Below are positions 45,457 to 54,468 of a stretch of DNA of 64,000 nucleotides, piece by piece. Every line of letters starts with the position of its first letter. Position 1 is the first letter of the stretch. A model generated the notes under the pieces. It was not told the DNA's origin. It saw only the letters and a list, made by a program, of their open reading frames with translations, and did not search any database. Location: the NCBI GenBank assembly GCA_963850255.1, contig CAWKLL010000039.1:79902-143901 (forward strand), written 5' to 3'. Made by a program: the position numbers and the translations under genes. Origin of the DNA: J054 sp963850255. Lineage in GTDB: Bacteria; Pseudomonadota; Gammaproteobacteria; Steroidobacterales; GCA-2729495.

Positions 45457-45485
45457 AGGTTATGTCTACAGTTCGCGCCTGTCAA
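45457..45485 (-). promoter_or_regulatory. nrdJa promoter
   Basis: On the minus strand a perfect -35 TTGACA (45480-45485) and a -10 TAACCT (45457-45462) lie 17 bases apart. This predicts a start near 45450. Confidence 0.6.
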
Positions 45486-45859
45486 GATCCGGCTGACAAG
45501 TGGTCAGCGCTACTAAATACATAAAAAACAGTTACTTATACTATATCCTCACGAACTGACAAGAAAAATATTTTTACGCAGAGACGATTCCCACCGAGCG
45601 GCCTAACCACAATATCTTGTAGTCAGCTTATCCACCCCCAACCCCCCGTTTTTACCCAGTTTATTCAGCATTTGTTCACAGCCGGCAGGCGCTGGGCCGG
45701 TCAACGCATCAGGGCGCCGCTGCGACCTTTCGCGCCCGAAGCGCATCCAAGCAACACATCTATGCGCTGCAGCGGCGACGATTAGCCCACGAAATCGGGC
45801 TATCATCCGCCGCTTGCTGCGGTACGAATTCCGTCTAATACGGCCTATAAGGTAATTCC
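45486..45859. other. gene-free upstream region shared by nrdJ and degQ
   Basis: No gene. A strongly AT-rich patch (about 45515-45585) contrasts with GC-rich neighbours. Three DnaA-box-like sequences in one orientation follow: TTATCCACC (45628-45636), TTATTCAGC (45661-45669) and TTGTTCACA (45672-45680). Near degQ a weak TTGCTG/TAATAC pair (45814-45841, 16-base spacing) is the only promoter candidate. Confidence 0.45.
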
Positions 45860-47245
45860 ATGAAATACCCGATACTGCGCGGCGCCGCCCTGGTTTGCGG
45901 CCTGCTATTGACCCTCAACGCTCCTGCCCAATTGCCCGCCAAGGTCGGCGACCAACCGGTGCCCAGCCTGGCGCCGCTGGTAAAAGACGTGTCGCCCGCG
46001 GTGGTCAATATCGCCACTCAGGGCACCGTCGACGCACCTCAGAACCCGCTGATGCAGGACCCGTTTTTCCGGCGCTTTTTCGGCGTACCCGATGAGAATC
46101 AGCGCCAGCGGCAGCGCCAGGTGCGCAGCGCCGGCTCAGGCGTCATCGTTGATGCAGCCAAGGGCTACATCATCACTAATCACCATGTGGTGGAAAACGC
46201 CGATCAGATCGAAATTGTCCTCAGCGATGACCGTAGTCTCAATGCCACCATCGTCGGCTCGGACCCGGGTACAGATATCGCCGTCCTGCAAATCGAAGAT
46301 TCCGGCGACCTTGATTTGACCGAAATGTCGCTTGGCGATTCCGATATCGTGGAAGTCGGCGACTTTGTGCTGGCCATCGGCAATCCGTTTGGCCTGCAGC
46401 ACACGGTCACCTCCGGCATCATCAGTGCGCTGGGCCGCCGCGGCATCAGCCGCGATGGTTACGAAGACTTTATCCAGACCGACGCGTCCATTAACCCCGG
46501 TAACTCGGGCGGCGCACTGGTCAACCTCAACGGCCAACTGATCGGCATTAATTCGGCCATCTTCAGCAATAGCGGCGGCAACATCGGTATCGGCTTCGCC
46601 ATTCCCGTCAACATCGCCAAGTCCATCATGGCCCAGCTGATCGAGTTTGGCTCCGTCAAACGCGGCCTGCTTGGGGTCAGCATTTCTGATGTCAATGCAG
46701 AAACCGCCGAGGCCCTGGGCATTGATGCATCCGTGCAAGGCGCGCTGGTTAACGAAGTTGTGCCAGGCTCCGCGGCTGAATCAGCCGGAGTAGAGGTTGG
46801 CGATGTGATCACCAATGTCGACGGCGAAGTTGTGACCAATGCCAACGACCTGCGCACTACCATCGGGCTGATGCGCAGCGGTGACGAAGTGCGCCTGCAG
46901 GTGCTGCGTGACGGTAAGAATAAGCGGTTCAAGGCGACGCTGACAGAACTCGCATCGATGCAACAGGTTGCCGCGGATGACATCCATCCCGCGCTGCAGG
47001 GCGCCGAACTATCGAACTATGCTGAGGACATCAGCGGTATGGGCGGCGGGGCGATTCGCGTTGACAGTATTGCACCGGGTAGCCCGGCGGCCATGCGCGG
47101 CCTCGAAGAGGGTGACCTGATCGTTACCGTCAACCGGGTACGTGTGCGCAGCATGGAGGAAATGCGTGATATTGCCAACGGACAGAATTTGCTGATCCTC
47201 GGACTGCGTCGCGGCAACCGCAACCTGCTGTTGCAGATCCGTTAG
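45860..47245 (+). CDS. degQ: DegQ/MucD-type periplasmic serine protease
   Basis: Trypsin-fold HtrA protease/chaperone for envelope quality control, 461 residues, with a signal peptide (about 1-23). The catalytic triad is His about 109 (NHHVVENA), Asp about 139 (GTDIAVLQI) and Ser about 216 (NPGNSGGAL). Two PDZ domains follow (about 255-345 and 365-455), the second more degenerate. The family also includes DegP; length and the short LA loop fit the DegQ/MucD side. It stands alone downstream of the nrdJ regulatory region. Confidence 0.95.
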   Translation: MKYPILRGAALVCGLLLTLNAPAQLPAKVGDQPVPSLAPLVKDVSPAVVNIATQGTVDAPQNPLMQDPFFRRFFGVPDENQRQRQRQVRSAGSGVIVDAAKGYIITNHHVVENADQIEIVLSDDRSLNATIVGSDPGTDIAVLQIEDSGDLDLTEMSLGDSDIVEVGDFVLAIGNPFGLQHTVTSGIISALGRRGISRDGYEDFIQTDASINPGNSGGALVNLNGQLIGINSAIFSNSGGNIGIGFAIPVNIAKSIMAQLIEFGSVKRGLLGVSISDVNAETAEALGIDASVQGALVNEVVPGSAAESAGVEVGDVITNVDGEVVTNANDLRTTIGLMRSGDEVRLQVLRDGKNKRFKATLTELASMQQVAADDIHPALQGAELSNYAEDISGMGGGAIRVDSIAPGSPAAMRGLEEGDLIVTVNRVRVRSMEEMRDIANGQNLLILGLRRGNRNLLLQIR

Positions 47246-47261
47246 GCATCAGACGCAGAGC

Positions 47262-48236
47262 ATGGCCGGTATCGGCAACAATTCGCAGCGCGTCTGCGTA
47301 CTCGGCGGCAGCGGATTTGTCGGCCAGCGCCTGGCGGCAAGGCTAGCCGATAGCGACTGGCTGCTGCGTGTGGTAACGCGCAGCAGCTTGCGACCCCAGC
47401 ATCTGCGCGTCCTCAGCAATGTCGATGTGGTCACCGCAGACATCTTTCAGGCAGACACCCTGGCGGCCTTGTTCAACGATTGCAGTGCCGTAGTGAATCT
47501 GGTCGGCATTCTTAACGAAGCGGGCTTTGACGGCAGCGGATTCCGGCGCGCACATGTTGAACTCACCCGACTCGCGCTGCAGGCCTGCCGTGACGCCGGC
47601 GTAAGCCGTTTTGTTCAGGTCAGCGCATTGGGCGCCGATGCCGTCGGCGCACCGAGTCACTATCTGCGCAGTAAGGGCGAGGCCGAAGCACTGATCGAAG
47701 CCAGCAGCGATTTTCTTGACTGGACGATCCTGCAACCGTCGGTAATTTTCGGGCCCGGCGATGATTTTCTGAATCGATTTGCCCGCCTGTTGCGGCTGCT
47801 GCCGGGCCCTTTCCCGCTGGCACGTCCGGCGGCACTGTTTGCGCCAGTACATGTGGATGATGTGGCAGCGGCCATTCAATGCAGCCTGGAAGATACCGCG
47901 CCCATCGGCCAGCGCCTGGAGATCTATGGCCCCGAGGTCTACACCCTGCGCGAACTGGTGCAGATGATCGCGCGCGCCTGCGGCCTTAAACGAAGGGTGA
48001 TCGGTTTACCCGATGGCCTGGCCCGTCTGCAGGCCCGCGTTCTCGAACGCCTGCCGGGCAAACTGTTCACCATGGACAACTATTTATCACTAACGGTACC
48101 CAGTGTCGGCACCGTCGATGGCCTGGCCCGACTGGGGATCCAGCCGCGCTCGCTGGAGGTCAACCTGGCGGAGACCCTGGGGATGCCCCGTAACCAGCTT
48201 GAACTGAACAGTTTCCGACGCCTGGCGGGTCGCTAG
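47262..48236 (+). CDS. NDUFA9-like NAD(P)-binding epimerase-family protein
   Basis: Atypical short-chain dehydrogenase of 324 residues. The nucleotide loop is VLGGSGFVGQRLAARLA near residue 13. YLRSKGEAEALI near 139 contains the Tyr-x-x-x-Lys position, and the LQPSVIFGPGDDFLNRFA segment near 163 is typical of the complex I NDUFA9 group. Function in bacteria is not settled; roles in quinone or respiratory assembly are suggested for relatives. It starts 16 bases after degQ and its last 77 bases overlap the convergent peptidase gene. Confidence 0.85.
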   Translation: MAGIGNNSQRVCVLGGSGFVGQRLAARLADSDWLLRVVTRSSLRPQHLRVLSNVDVVTADIFQADTLAALFNDCSAVVNLVGILNEAGFDGSGFRRAHVELTRLALQACRDAGVSRFVQVSALGADAVGAPSHYLRSKGEAEALIEASSDFLDWTILQPSVIFGPGDDFLNRFARLLRLLPGPFPLARPAALFAPVHVDDVAAAIQCSLEDTAPIGQRLEIYGPEVYTLRELVQMIARACGLKRRVIGLPDGLARLQARVLERLPGKLFTMDNYLSLTVPSVGTVDGLARLGIQPRSLEVNLAETLGMPRNQLELNSFRRLAGR

Positions 48237-49287
48237 GCGCGCGCGCATCAAGTTCCGCGAGACCGGCCTCGCGTTCCTGTTTGGGCAGCTCAGACAAGCT
48301 GGCGGCACGCTGGTAAAAAACCTCCCAATCGCCCTCGCTTTCGCGCAGCAGTTGCCGGAACGCCGGCACCCATTCGTTGTAAGTGGCCAATGCCGCCAAT
48401 CGGGCGTTGTTCAGATCGCCCGTCAGCCAGCCATCAAAGTTCGGTGGACCTGGCCAGCCGGCTCGCAGGGCAGCGTAATCCGCACTTAACTGCTGCAGGA
48501 TACGGGTCTTGTGCGCACGCTTTTTATCCGGCGTATCCGCACCCGCATAGAGCGCTTCCAGTTGCTCGCGGCTATCGGTCAGCAGCCCCGACAGCTGTGC
48601 GCGACGCGTGAGCCACAGCGCGTATTCGCAGGCCTGGTCCGGATCATCGGCCAGCCACAGCAGCAGACCTTCACGCTCTACCGCAGTAGCAAAGGACTCG
48701 TTGAAGGGCGAATCATCGCGAACGTACAGCTGCTGATGCGCCAGTTCGTGAAATATAAGACCGGCCAGCTGATAGCCCGGCAGCTGCACGAAGGTATTCA
48801 GGATCGGATCATCAAAGCGTCCCAGGGTTGAATAGGCGCGCACGCCGCCAACCAGCACATCGTCACCCGCGGCGCGCAATTTATCGGCCTCGGCCTCGGC
48901 TTTGTCAGCGTCGAAGTAACCGCGGTAGCTGACACAACCGGCTATGGGGTAGCACCAGCTGCGCGCCTGCAAGGAAAACTCCGCGGTAGCCACTACGTTC
49001 CAGACCACGAAGGGCCGCTGCAAATCCGCGTAGTGACGATAACTACCCTGATCGGGCAACAGTAAAGTCTGATGGGCGAAATCCCGCGCCGCAATTGCCC
49101 GGCGCAGACGCTCCGACAATTCATCCGGGGTGTCCGGGTCGGCCAGCACCTGCGTCACGGCTTCGCGCTGATTCATCACCTGCAGGTGTCCGCTGGCCGC
49201 CTGCCAGTAATAACCAAGGCCACAGCCGTTTAAGCCCAGGCAGAGGCCAAGCAACAGGAGGCTGAACGGAAGCGGATGCCGATGCAT
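48160..49287 (-). CDS. predicted aminopeptidase lipoprotein
   Basis: Zinc-peptidase-like protein of 375 residues (PF10023 aminopeptidase group). Signal with a lipobox LNGC puts the lipidated Cys at about 22. The metal motif HELAHQQLY near residue 180 has the HExxH form and FNESFATAVEREG near 194 carries the third ligand Glu. The C-terminal helical part is basic and ends PGSPPG. The overlap with its neighbour may mean the last 25 residues are not conserved. Confidence 0.86.
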   Translation of the reverse strand: MHRHPLPFSLLLLGLCLGLNGCGLGYYWQAASGHLQVMNQREAVTQVLADPDTPDELSERLRRAIAARDFAHQTLLLPDQGSYRHYADLQRPFVVWNVVATAEFSLQARSWCYPIAGCVSYRGYFDADKAEAEADKLRAAGDDVLVGGVRAYSTLGRFDDPILNTFVQLPGYQLAGLIFHELAHQQLYVRDDSPFNESFATAVEREGLLLWLADDPDQACEYALWLTRRAQLSGLLTDSREQLEALYAGADTPDKKRAHKTRILQQLSADYAALRAGWPGPPNFDGWLTGDLNNARLAALATYNEWVPAFRQLLRESEGDWEVFYQRAASLSELPKQEREAGLAELDARAPSDPPGVGNCSVQAGYGASPGSPPG

Positions 49288-49347
49288 GTGCGGAGTCTAG
49301 CCCGGCGAATGCCCATACGGGTGCCGGCCTGCGGATAGAATGCGCGC

Positions 49348-50568
49348 ATGGAAATTTATCTGGTCGGTGGCGCGGTACGCGATGATTTGCTCGGCCTGCC
49401 CGTGCGCGAGCGCGATTGGGTGGTCGTGGGTGCCCGGCCGGAAGACCTTGAGGCGCTGAACTATCGCCGCGTGGGGCGCAGTTTCCCGGTCTTCCTGCAT
49501 CCTGAAACCGGCGAAGAATATGCGCTGGCCCGCACCGAGCAGAAAACCGCGCCCGGTTACCGGGGTTTCTCGGTGCGCGCAGATCCCTCGGTGACGCTGA
49601 CGGAAGATCTGCAGCGTCGGGATCTGACTATTAACGCCATAGCGCAGTCCGATGACGGTGAAATTATCGACCCCTGGGGCGGGCGTGCCGACCTGTCTGC
49701 CAGAAAACTTCGCCACGTATCCGACGCATTTCGCGAAGACCCGGTGCGCATTCTGCGTGCCGCCCGGTTCGCCGCGCGTTTTCATGCGCTGGGCTTCGAG
49801 CTGGCCGCGGAGACGCTGCAATTGATGACAGAAATGGTCGCCGCCGGCGAAGCCGATGCCCTGGTCGCCGAGCGGGTCTGGCGCGAAACTGAGAACGCGC
49901 TGGGCAGCGACAACCCGGAGGTTTTCTTCCAGGTATTGCGACAATGTGGCGCACTGGCCGTCGTTTATCCCGAACTCGACGCACTGTTCGGGGTGCAACA
50001 GCCGGCCGCCCATCACCCGGAGATTGACTGCGGTAAACACCTGTTGCTGGCGCTGGCCGCTGCCAGCCGACTGAGCAGCGAGCAGGAAGTTCGTTTCGCC
50101 GTGCTTTGTCACGATCTTGGCAAAGCTGAAACACCCGTTAGTGAATTGCCGCAACACATCGGCCACGAGGCGCGTAGCGTGGCCTTGGCCGAGGCGCTCT
50201 GCAAACGCCTGGGAACGCCTAACCGCTATCGCGAACTGGCCGTGCAGGTGGCGCGATACCACGGACTCTGTCACCGCGTTGCCGAATTGCGTCCGGCCAC
50301 CCAGCTAAAAATTCTTGAGGCTTTGGATGCATTCCGCCGGCCGCAGCGACTTGAACAGTTTCTGCTCGCCTGCGCCGCGGACCTGCGCGGGCGTGCGGGT
50401 CATGAGGACGACGAATACCCGCAAGCCGACCTGCTGCGCCGGGCGCGCGATGCAGCGGCGACCGTCAGCGCTCGCGCCCTGGCCGAGCAAGGCCTGGCCG
50501 GCGCCGAACTCGGTGAAGCGCTGCGCCAGGCGCGTATCGGGGCAATCAGCTCTGCAGGCGACGGCTAA
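49348..50568 (+). CDS. cca: multifunctional CCA tRNA nucleotidyltransferase
   Basis: Adds or repairs the 3' CCA of tRNAs. It has 406 residues in the class II nucleotidyltransferase fold: VGGAVRDDLLG near residue 5, RERDWVVVGA with the metal-binding Asp near 22, the RRDLTINAIA near 90. An HD phosphohydrolase-type domain is present, with CHDLGK near 250, matching the longer E. coli-type enzyme. Divergent from the peptidase (60-base gap), convergent with uppP (10 bases). Confidence 0.96.
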   Translation: MEIYLVGGAVRDDLLGLPVRERDWVVVGARPEDLEALNYRRVGRSFPVFLHPETGEEYALARTEQKTAPGYRGFSVRADPSVTLTEDLQRRDLTINAIAQSDDGEIIDPWGGRADLSARKLRHVSDAFREDPVRILRAARFAARFHALGFELAAETLQLMTEMVAAGEADALVAERVWRETENALGSDNPEVFFQVLRQCGALAVVYPELDALFGVQQPAAHHPEIDCGKHLLLALAAASRLSSEQEVRFAVLCHDLGKAETPVSELPQHIGHEARSVALAEALCKRLGTPNRYRELAVQVARYHGLCHRVAELRPATQLKILEALDAFRRPQRLEQFLLACAADLRGRAGHEDDEYPQADLLRRARDAAATVSARALAEQGLAGAELGEALRQARIGAISSAGDG

Positions 50569-50578
50569 AAAAGACCGT

Positions 50579-51379
50579 TTAAAAGAAGGCGTAAACCAGT
50601 AACGCCGCCAGGGCCAGTCGATACCAGACAAACGGCAACATGCCGATTCGCTCAACAAAGGCAATGAATGCCTTGATGCAAAGCCAGGCACTGAGCGCCG
50701 AGATAATCAGCCCGCTGACCAGCAAGCCCCAGTCCACCGGGGCCGCACTGGTTATCAGTTCGCGCAGTTCAAATACCGACGCACCCGCGATAGCGGGAAT
50801 CGACAACAGGAAAGAAAATCGCGCGGCGGTGGTGCGATCCAGACCCAGGGCAAGCCCGGCAGTTATGGTAATGCCGGAACGCGAAGTACCGGGTACCAGG
50901 GCCAGAACCTGGGCCAGGCCGATGATCAGCGCCATGCGCAAATCGATGCCGGACTCACTGGATACGCGGTCGGGGCGGCGATCTGCCACCCATAACATGA
51001 TCCCGAAGAAAGCCGTGGTAAAGGCAATCACCAGCGGCGAACGCAAGCGCGTTTCGACCAGGTCTGCCAGCAAAGGTCCGGCAACAACCAACGGCAGTGT
51101 CGCGAGCAACAAGGCCCAGCCGAGGCGCGAGTTGGCGTTCTGCGCTGCACGGCCAAACACACTGGCCAGCCAGGCAGCGATGATATCCACCAGTTCGCGC
51201 CGGAAGTAACCCAGCACCGCCAGCAAGGTGCCCAGGTGCACAGCCACGTCAAAGGCCAGACCCTGATCGGGCCAGCCAAGAAAGCGCGGCACCAGGATCA
51301 GGTGGGCCGAACTGGAAATCGGCAGAAACTCTGTGATGCCCTGGACCAGTGCCAGCAGGCAGGCTTGCAACAAATCCAC
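50579..51379 (-). CDS. uppP: undecaprenyl-diphosphatase UppP/BacA
   Basis: Integral membrane phosphatase of 266 residues recycling the lipid carrier for peptidoglycan and O-antigen. GTG start. The conserved GITEFLPISSSAHL (residues about 14-27) and PGTSRSGITITAGL (near 164) motifs form the active site; about seven hydrophobic segments. Same strand as the methyltransferase gene upstream, with a 79-base gap. Confidence 0.96.
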   Translation of the reverse strand: MDLLQACLLALVQGITEFLPISSSAHLILVPRFLGWPDQGLAFDVAVHLGTLLAVLGYFRRELVDIIAAWLASVFGRAAQNANSRLGWALLLATLPLVVAGPLLADLVETRLRSPLVIAFTTAFFGIMLWVADRRPDRVSSESGIDLRMALIIGLAQVLALVPGTSRSGITITAGLALGLDRTTAARFSFLLSIPAIAGASVFELRELITSAAPVDWGLLVSGLIISALSAWLCIKAFIAFVERIGMLPFVWYRLALAALLVYAFF

Positions 51380-51458
51380 GCGTTACCCCGGCGTGCAGCG
51401 ACGTCGGGCACCCTACCGCAAGCATTGGACGCCGCCTAGTGCAGCGGCCACAGCTTAT

Positions 51459-52634
51459 TCAGAGCTGGTGGGCGAGATCTCGCAGCAAGGGCGGACTGGC
51501 CAGTTCCAGGCCCCGCGAACAGAGCAGGAACTTGAAGTTTTCGCCCATTTCTCCAGGCAACAACAGCTGGCGAAGACTGGCTGACTGGCGGGCATTTTCC
51601 AGCGGGTCGGCCGGCGCGCGCATGGACTCGGCCAGACCATTGGCCAGCATGAAATGCGCCTGGGTGGTGTAGTAATCAAGTCGCAGGCCGGCCGCGGTAA
51701 TCGCCTCGGCGACGGCCGTGAAGTCCACCCAGGCAGACAGATCCTGCAAGCCAGGCAGCCAGAACGGATCGGCGTGGGCATGATGGCGGTAGTGGCAAAT
51801 CAGGGTGCCATCCTGGCGGCCTGGCCGATAGTAGTCGCGGCGCGCACAGCCGTAGTCTCCGAGCAGCACGGCGCCCTGATCGAGACAATCAGCCAGGCTG
51901 TGCAACCAGGCATCCAGGCCGGGACAAAACTCCGACCGAAAACCCGGATCGAGGGCTGGTTCCGCCGCCAGCCTTGCCAGCAGCCGAGCATCCACGTCGG
52001 CTTCGGCCGTCGCCCAGCAAAAGTTTTCACCATCCATGGCCACGCCCAGTGGCCGAGGACCCGCTTCAGTCATGATCCAGCGGCTGACCGGCAGCGCGTC
52101 CATCACTTCGTTCGCCAAAATTAAACCTTGGAACCCAGGCGGCAGCGAATCCAGCCATCGGACCCTGTGACTCAACTGCGGCACGAGCTCATTCAGTGTG
52201 TGTTGCTGGCGCGCACGCAGTTCGGCGCTGACTTCCAATATCAGGTACTCATCCGGCAGCGCATCAAGGGCGGCGCAGGCGGTCAGCAAATCAGCCGCCA
52301 GCGCGCCGGTACCCGCGCCCAGCTCGAGCACGGCAGGCCGTGGCAATGCCGCGAAGATAGGCTGTGCAGCCTGAGCAATACAGCTGGCCAGATAGGGTCC
52401 AAGTTCCGGCGCGGTAATGAAATCACCGGCGGCACCAAACTTCGCCGCACCGGCACTGTAATAACCAAGCCCGGGCGCATACAACGCCAACTCCATGAAC
52501 GCTGAAAAATCCAGCCAGCCACCGCGGGCCTGCAATTGCGCCTGCAAGGCCTCGCTGACCTGCCGGCTGTGCTCGGTTGCATCCGCATCCGGAGCCGGCA
52601 ACTCGGAAGAAGCCGCCGAGCGCTGTCGATTCAC
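51459..52634 (-). CDS. SAM-dependent methyltransferase of the MidA/NDUFAF7 family
   Basis: DUF185-type protein-arginine methyltransferase relative of 391 residues. The N-terminal FMELALYAPGLGYYSAGAAKFG near residue 46 and the SAM loop VLELGAGTGALAADLL near 102 are hallmarks. The FQGLILANEVMDALPV segment near 168 matches the NDUFAF7 family, whose mitochondrial members modify a complex I subunit. The bacterial substrate is unknown. GTG start with a leader of about 30 residues before the domain, so a later start is possible. Confidence 0.88.
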   Translation of the reverse strand: MNRQRSAASSELPAPDADATEHSRQVSEALQAQLQARGGWLDFSAFMELALYAPGLGYYSAGAAKFGAAGDFITAPELGPYLASCIAQAAQPIFAALPRPAVLELGAGTGALAADLLTACAALDALPDEYLILEVSAELRARQQHTLNELVPQLSHRVRWLDSLPPGFQGLILANEVMDALPVSRWIMTEAGPRPLGVAMDGENFCWATAEADVDARLLARLAAEPALDPGFRSEFCPGLDAWLHSLADCLDQGAVLLGDYGCARRDYYRPGRQDGTLICHYRHHAHADPFWLPGLQDLSAWVDFTAVAEAITAAGLRLDYYTTQAHFMLANGLAESMRAPADPLENARQSASLRQLLLPGEMGENFKFLLCSRGLELASPPLLRDLAHQL

Positions 52635-52807
52635 AGCAATAGACTCAGCAGTCTGCTCAACACGGCGCCGCAGATGGATTGAAGAATACTCATAAACTTT
52701 TTCCGGTCGACCCGCCCCAAGCTTTAGTGATTAAGCTGATGCCGGATGCAAAGGCTCTCGCGGGCAGTTATCTTACAGCCCCTTACTGATCTGCCGGAGC
52801 CGGCGAC

Positions 52808-53563
52808 ATGTCAAACAAGCACTTGCCGCTGGCCGGGCAATGGGCCCTGATAACCGGCGCCGGTAAACGCATTGGCGCCTGTGTTGCCAGCACCCTGCAC
52901 GCCCAGGGCGCCAACGTGGCCATTCACTACCGGGGTTCGGCCGCGGCCGCCGAGGCTCTGGCAGCCGGTTTGAATGCCGAGCGCGCGGACTCGGCGATAA
53001 CGGTGCAGGCTGACCTGCTCGCCGGCGAGCAGCTTGCCGGCATGGTCGAGTCGGTCATCGCGCATAGCGGTCGGCTGGATATCCTGATCAACAATGCCTC
53101 GTCTTTCTATCCAACCCCCCTGGAAACGGTAACGGAGGCGCAGTGGGACGACTTGCTCGGCACCAACCTGAAGGCGCCGTTGTTCCTGAGCCAGGCGGCC
53201 GTCGAGCATCTGCGCAAACAGCGCGGCTGCATCATCAACATGATCGACATTCACGCCCTGCGCCCGCTTCGTCATCACACAGTCTACGGACCCGCTAAAG
53301 CAGCGCTGGCCATGCTGACGCGCACGCTGGCACGAGATCTTGCCCCGGACATTCGCGTCAATGGTGTTTCACCCGGCGCCATCCTGTGGCCTGAAGACGG
53401 CATGACGGACAAGGTCAAGGATTCGATTCTCCAGCAGGTGCCCATGGCCCGGGCGGGAGACCCGCAGGATATTGCTGACTGCGTGCTATTTCTGGTGGCA
53501 AACGCCGGCTATATCACCGGCCAGATAATTGCCGTGGACGGCGGCCGCAGTATCGGTTGGTAG
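52808..53563 (+). CDS. pteridine reductase (short-chain dehydrogenase)
   Basis: NADPH-dependent SDR of 251 residues resembling FolM and PTR1-type enzymes that reduce dihydrofolate or biopterin. The nucleotide loop is TGAGKRIGACVA near residue 17, with NNASSFYPT near 97 and the catalytic YGPAKAAL near 159. The C-terminal NAGYITGQIIAVDGGRSIGW is typical. Neighbouring folK and folB support a role in pterin metabolism. Confidence 0.9.
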   Translation: MSNKHLPLAGQWALITGAGKRIGACVASTLHAQGANVAIHYRGSAAAAEALAAGLNAERADSAITVQADLLAGEQLAGMVESVIAHSGRLDILINNASSFYPTPLETVTEAQWDDLLGTNLKAPLFLSQAAVEHLRKQRGCIINMIDIHALRPLRHHTVYGPAKAALAMLTRTLARDLAPDIRVNGVSPGAILWPEDGMTDKVKDSILQQVPMARAGDPQDIADCVLFLVANAGYITGQIIAVDGGRSIGW

Positions 53564-53572
53564 GGCACCCGG

Positions 53573-54094
53573 CTAGTCCGACAACAAATCGACATCCACC
53601 CGGCGCATCGAGTCATCCTTGTCCGGAAAATCAGCCCAAAGCTGGGCCATGCTCTGACCCGTCTGCGGATGCAACAGCTCGGGCGCTAACTCCGCCAGCG
53701 GGCGCAGTACGAAGGCATAGCGAGTGACATCATCGCGCGGTACCCGGATAGCGCGGTCAGGAATAATCGCGTTTCCGTAGAGCAGCAGGTCCAGATCCAG
53801 GGTCCGCGGCGAAAAAGGATTCGGTCCGCGCACCCGACCCGCCTGATCATGCAGATCCTCAACAACTGCTACCACCGCCTCAGGCGTGGCCTGGGTGTGA
53901 AACGCCACCACCAGGTTCAGAAAGTCGTCGCCGTCGAAACCGACCGCGGTGGTCTGATAAACGGGTGACAGGCGCAAGGCGCCAAAGCGACTTTGCAAAC
54001 CTGCGCAGGCCATACGCAGGTGCTTGACGGGATCCACGTTACTGCCGGCACCGAGATAAACGTCGACGCCATCGGCCGACCCTCCAGCCGTCAT
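53573..54094 (-). CDS. folK: 2-amino-4-hydroxy-6-hydroxymethyldihydropteridine diphosphokinase
   Basis: Pyrophosphorylates the pterin intermediate of folate synthesis. It has 173 residues from the ATG at 54094, which overlaps the folB stop (ATGA). VYLGAGSNVDP is near residue 10. The catalytic HPPK stretch appears as RTLDLDLLLYGN near 92, with the PRDD segment near 112. An upstream TTG-type extension would add seven residues and is not supported. Confidence 0.95.
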   Translation of the reverse strand: MTAGGSADGVDVYLGAGSNVDPVKHLRMACAGLQSRFGALRLSPVYQTTAVGFDGDDFLNLVVAFHTQATPEAVVAVVEDLHDQAGRVRGPNPFSPRTLDLDLLLYGNAIIPDRAIRVPRDDVTRYAFVLRPLAELAPELLHPQTGQSMAQLWADFPDKDDSMRRVDVDLLSD

Positions 54095-54456
54095 CGCTGA
54101 CCGCGCTCGATACAAATACCCACATCTCGAGAGCCGCGAATTGCCCAGGGCTTGTGCACGCTGACCTTGACCCAGGGCACCTCGAATTCATCGATGATGA
54201 TCCCCGCGATACGCTCGGCCATGGTCTCAATCAACTGAAAATCGGAGGCTTCCACGAAGGCCACGATGCGCTTGGTTACGCCCTTGTAGTCCAGCGTTGC
54301 GTCGATGTGATCAGCCGCTGCGGCCGCGGCCACGTCGGCGACCATTTCCAGATCAATGCTGACGGTTTGCGGCAATGCCCGCTCCCAGTCCCAGATTCCG
54401 ACCACGGCTTTAACCTGGAGATCCTTGAGAAAGATGGTGTCGGGCGCATTGTTCAT
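54091..54456 (-). CDS. folB: dihydroneopterin aldolase
   Basis: Converts dihydroneopterin to hydroxymethyldihydropterin and glycolaldehyde, 121 residues. Motifs DTIFLKDLQVKAVVGIWDWER near the start (in two parts: IFLKDLQVKAVVG and IWDWER) and TLDYKGVTKRIVAFVEASDF with the Glu near residue 70 are as in the family. It joins folK by a 4-base overlap and follows tsaD after 12 bases. Confidence 0.95.
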   Translation of the reverse strand: MNNAPDTIFLKDLQVKAVVGIWDWERALPQTVSIDLEMVADVAAAAAADHIDATLDYKGVTKRIVAFVEASDFQLIETMAERIAGIIIDEFEVPWVKVSVHKPWAIRGSRDVGICIERGQR

Positions 54457-54468
54457 AAGATGTGTTGC

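Noticed and set aside
45256..45485. Classical cobalamin riboswitch before nrdJ
   Set aside because: No B12 box found by eye; only a structured leader is claimed.
45515..45680. Chromosomal origin of replication
   Set aside because: DnaA-like sites next to AT-rich DNA, but no dnaA, dnaN, gidA or rpmH neighbours and the boxes are imperfect.
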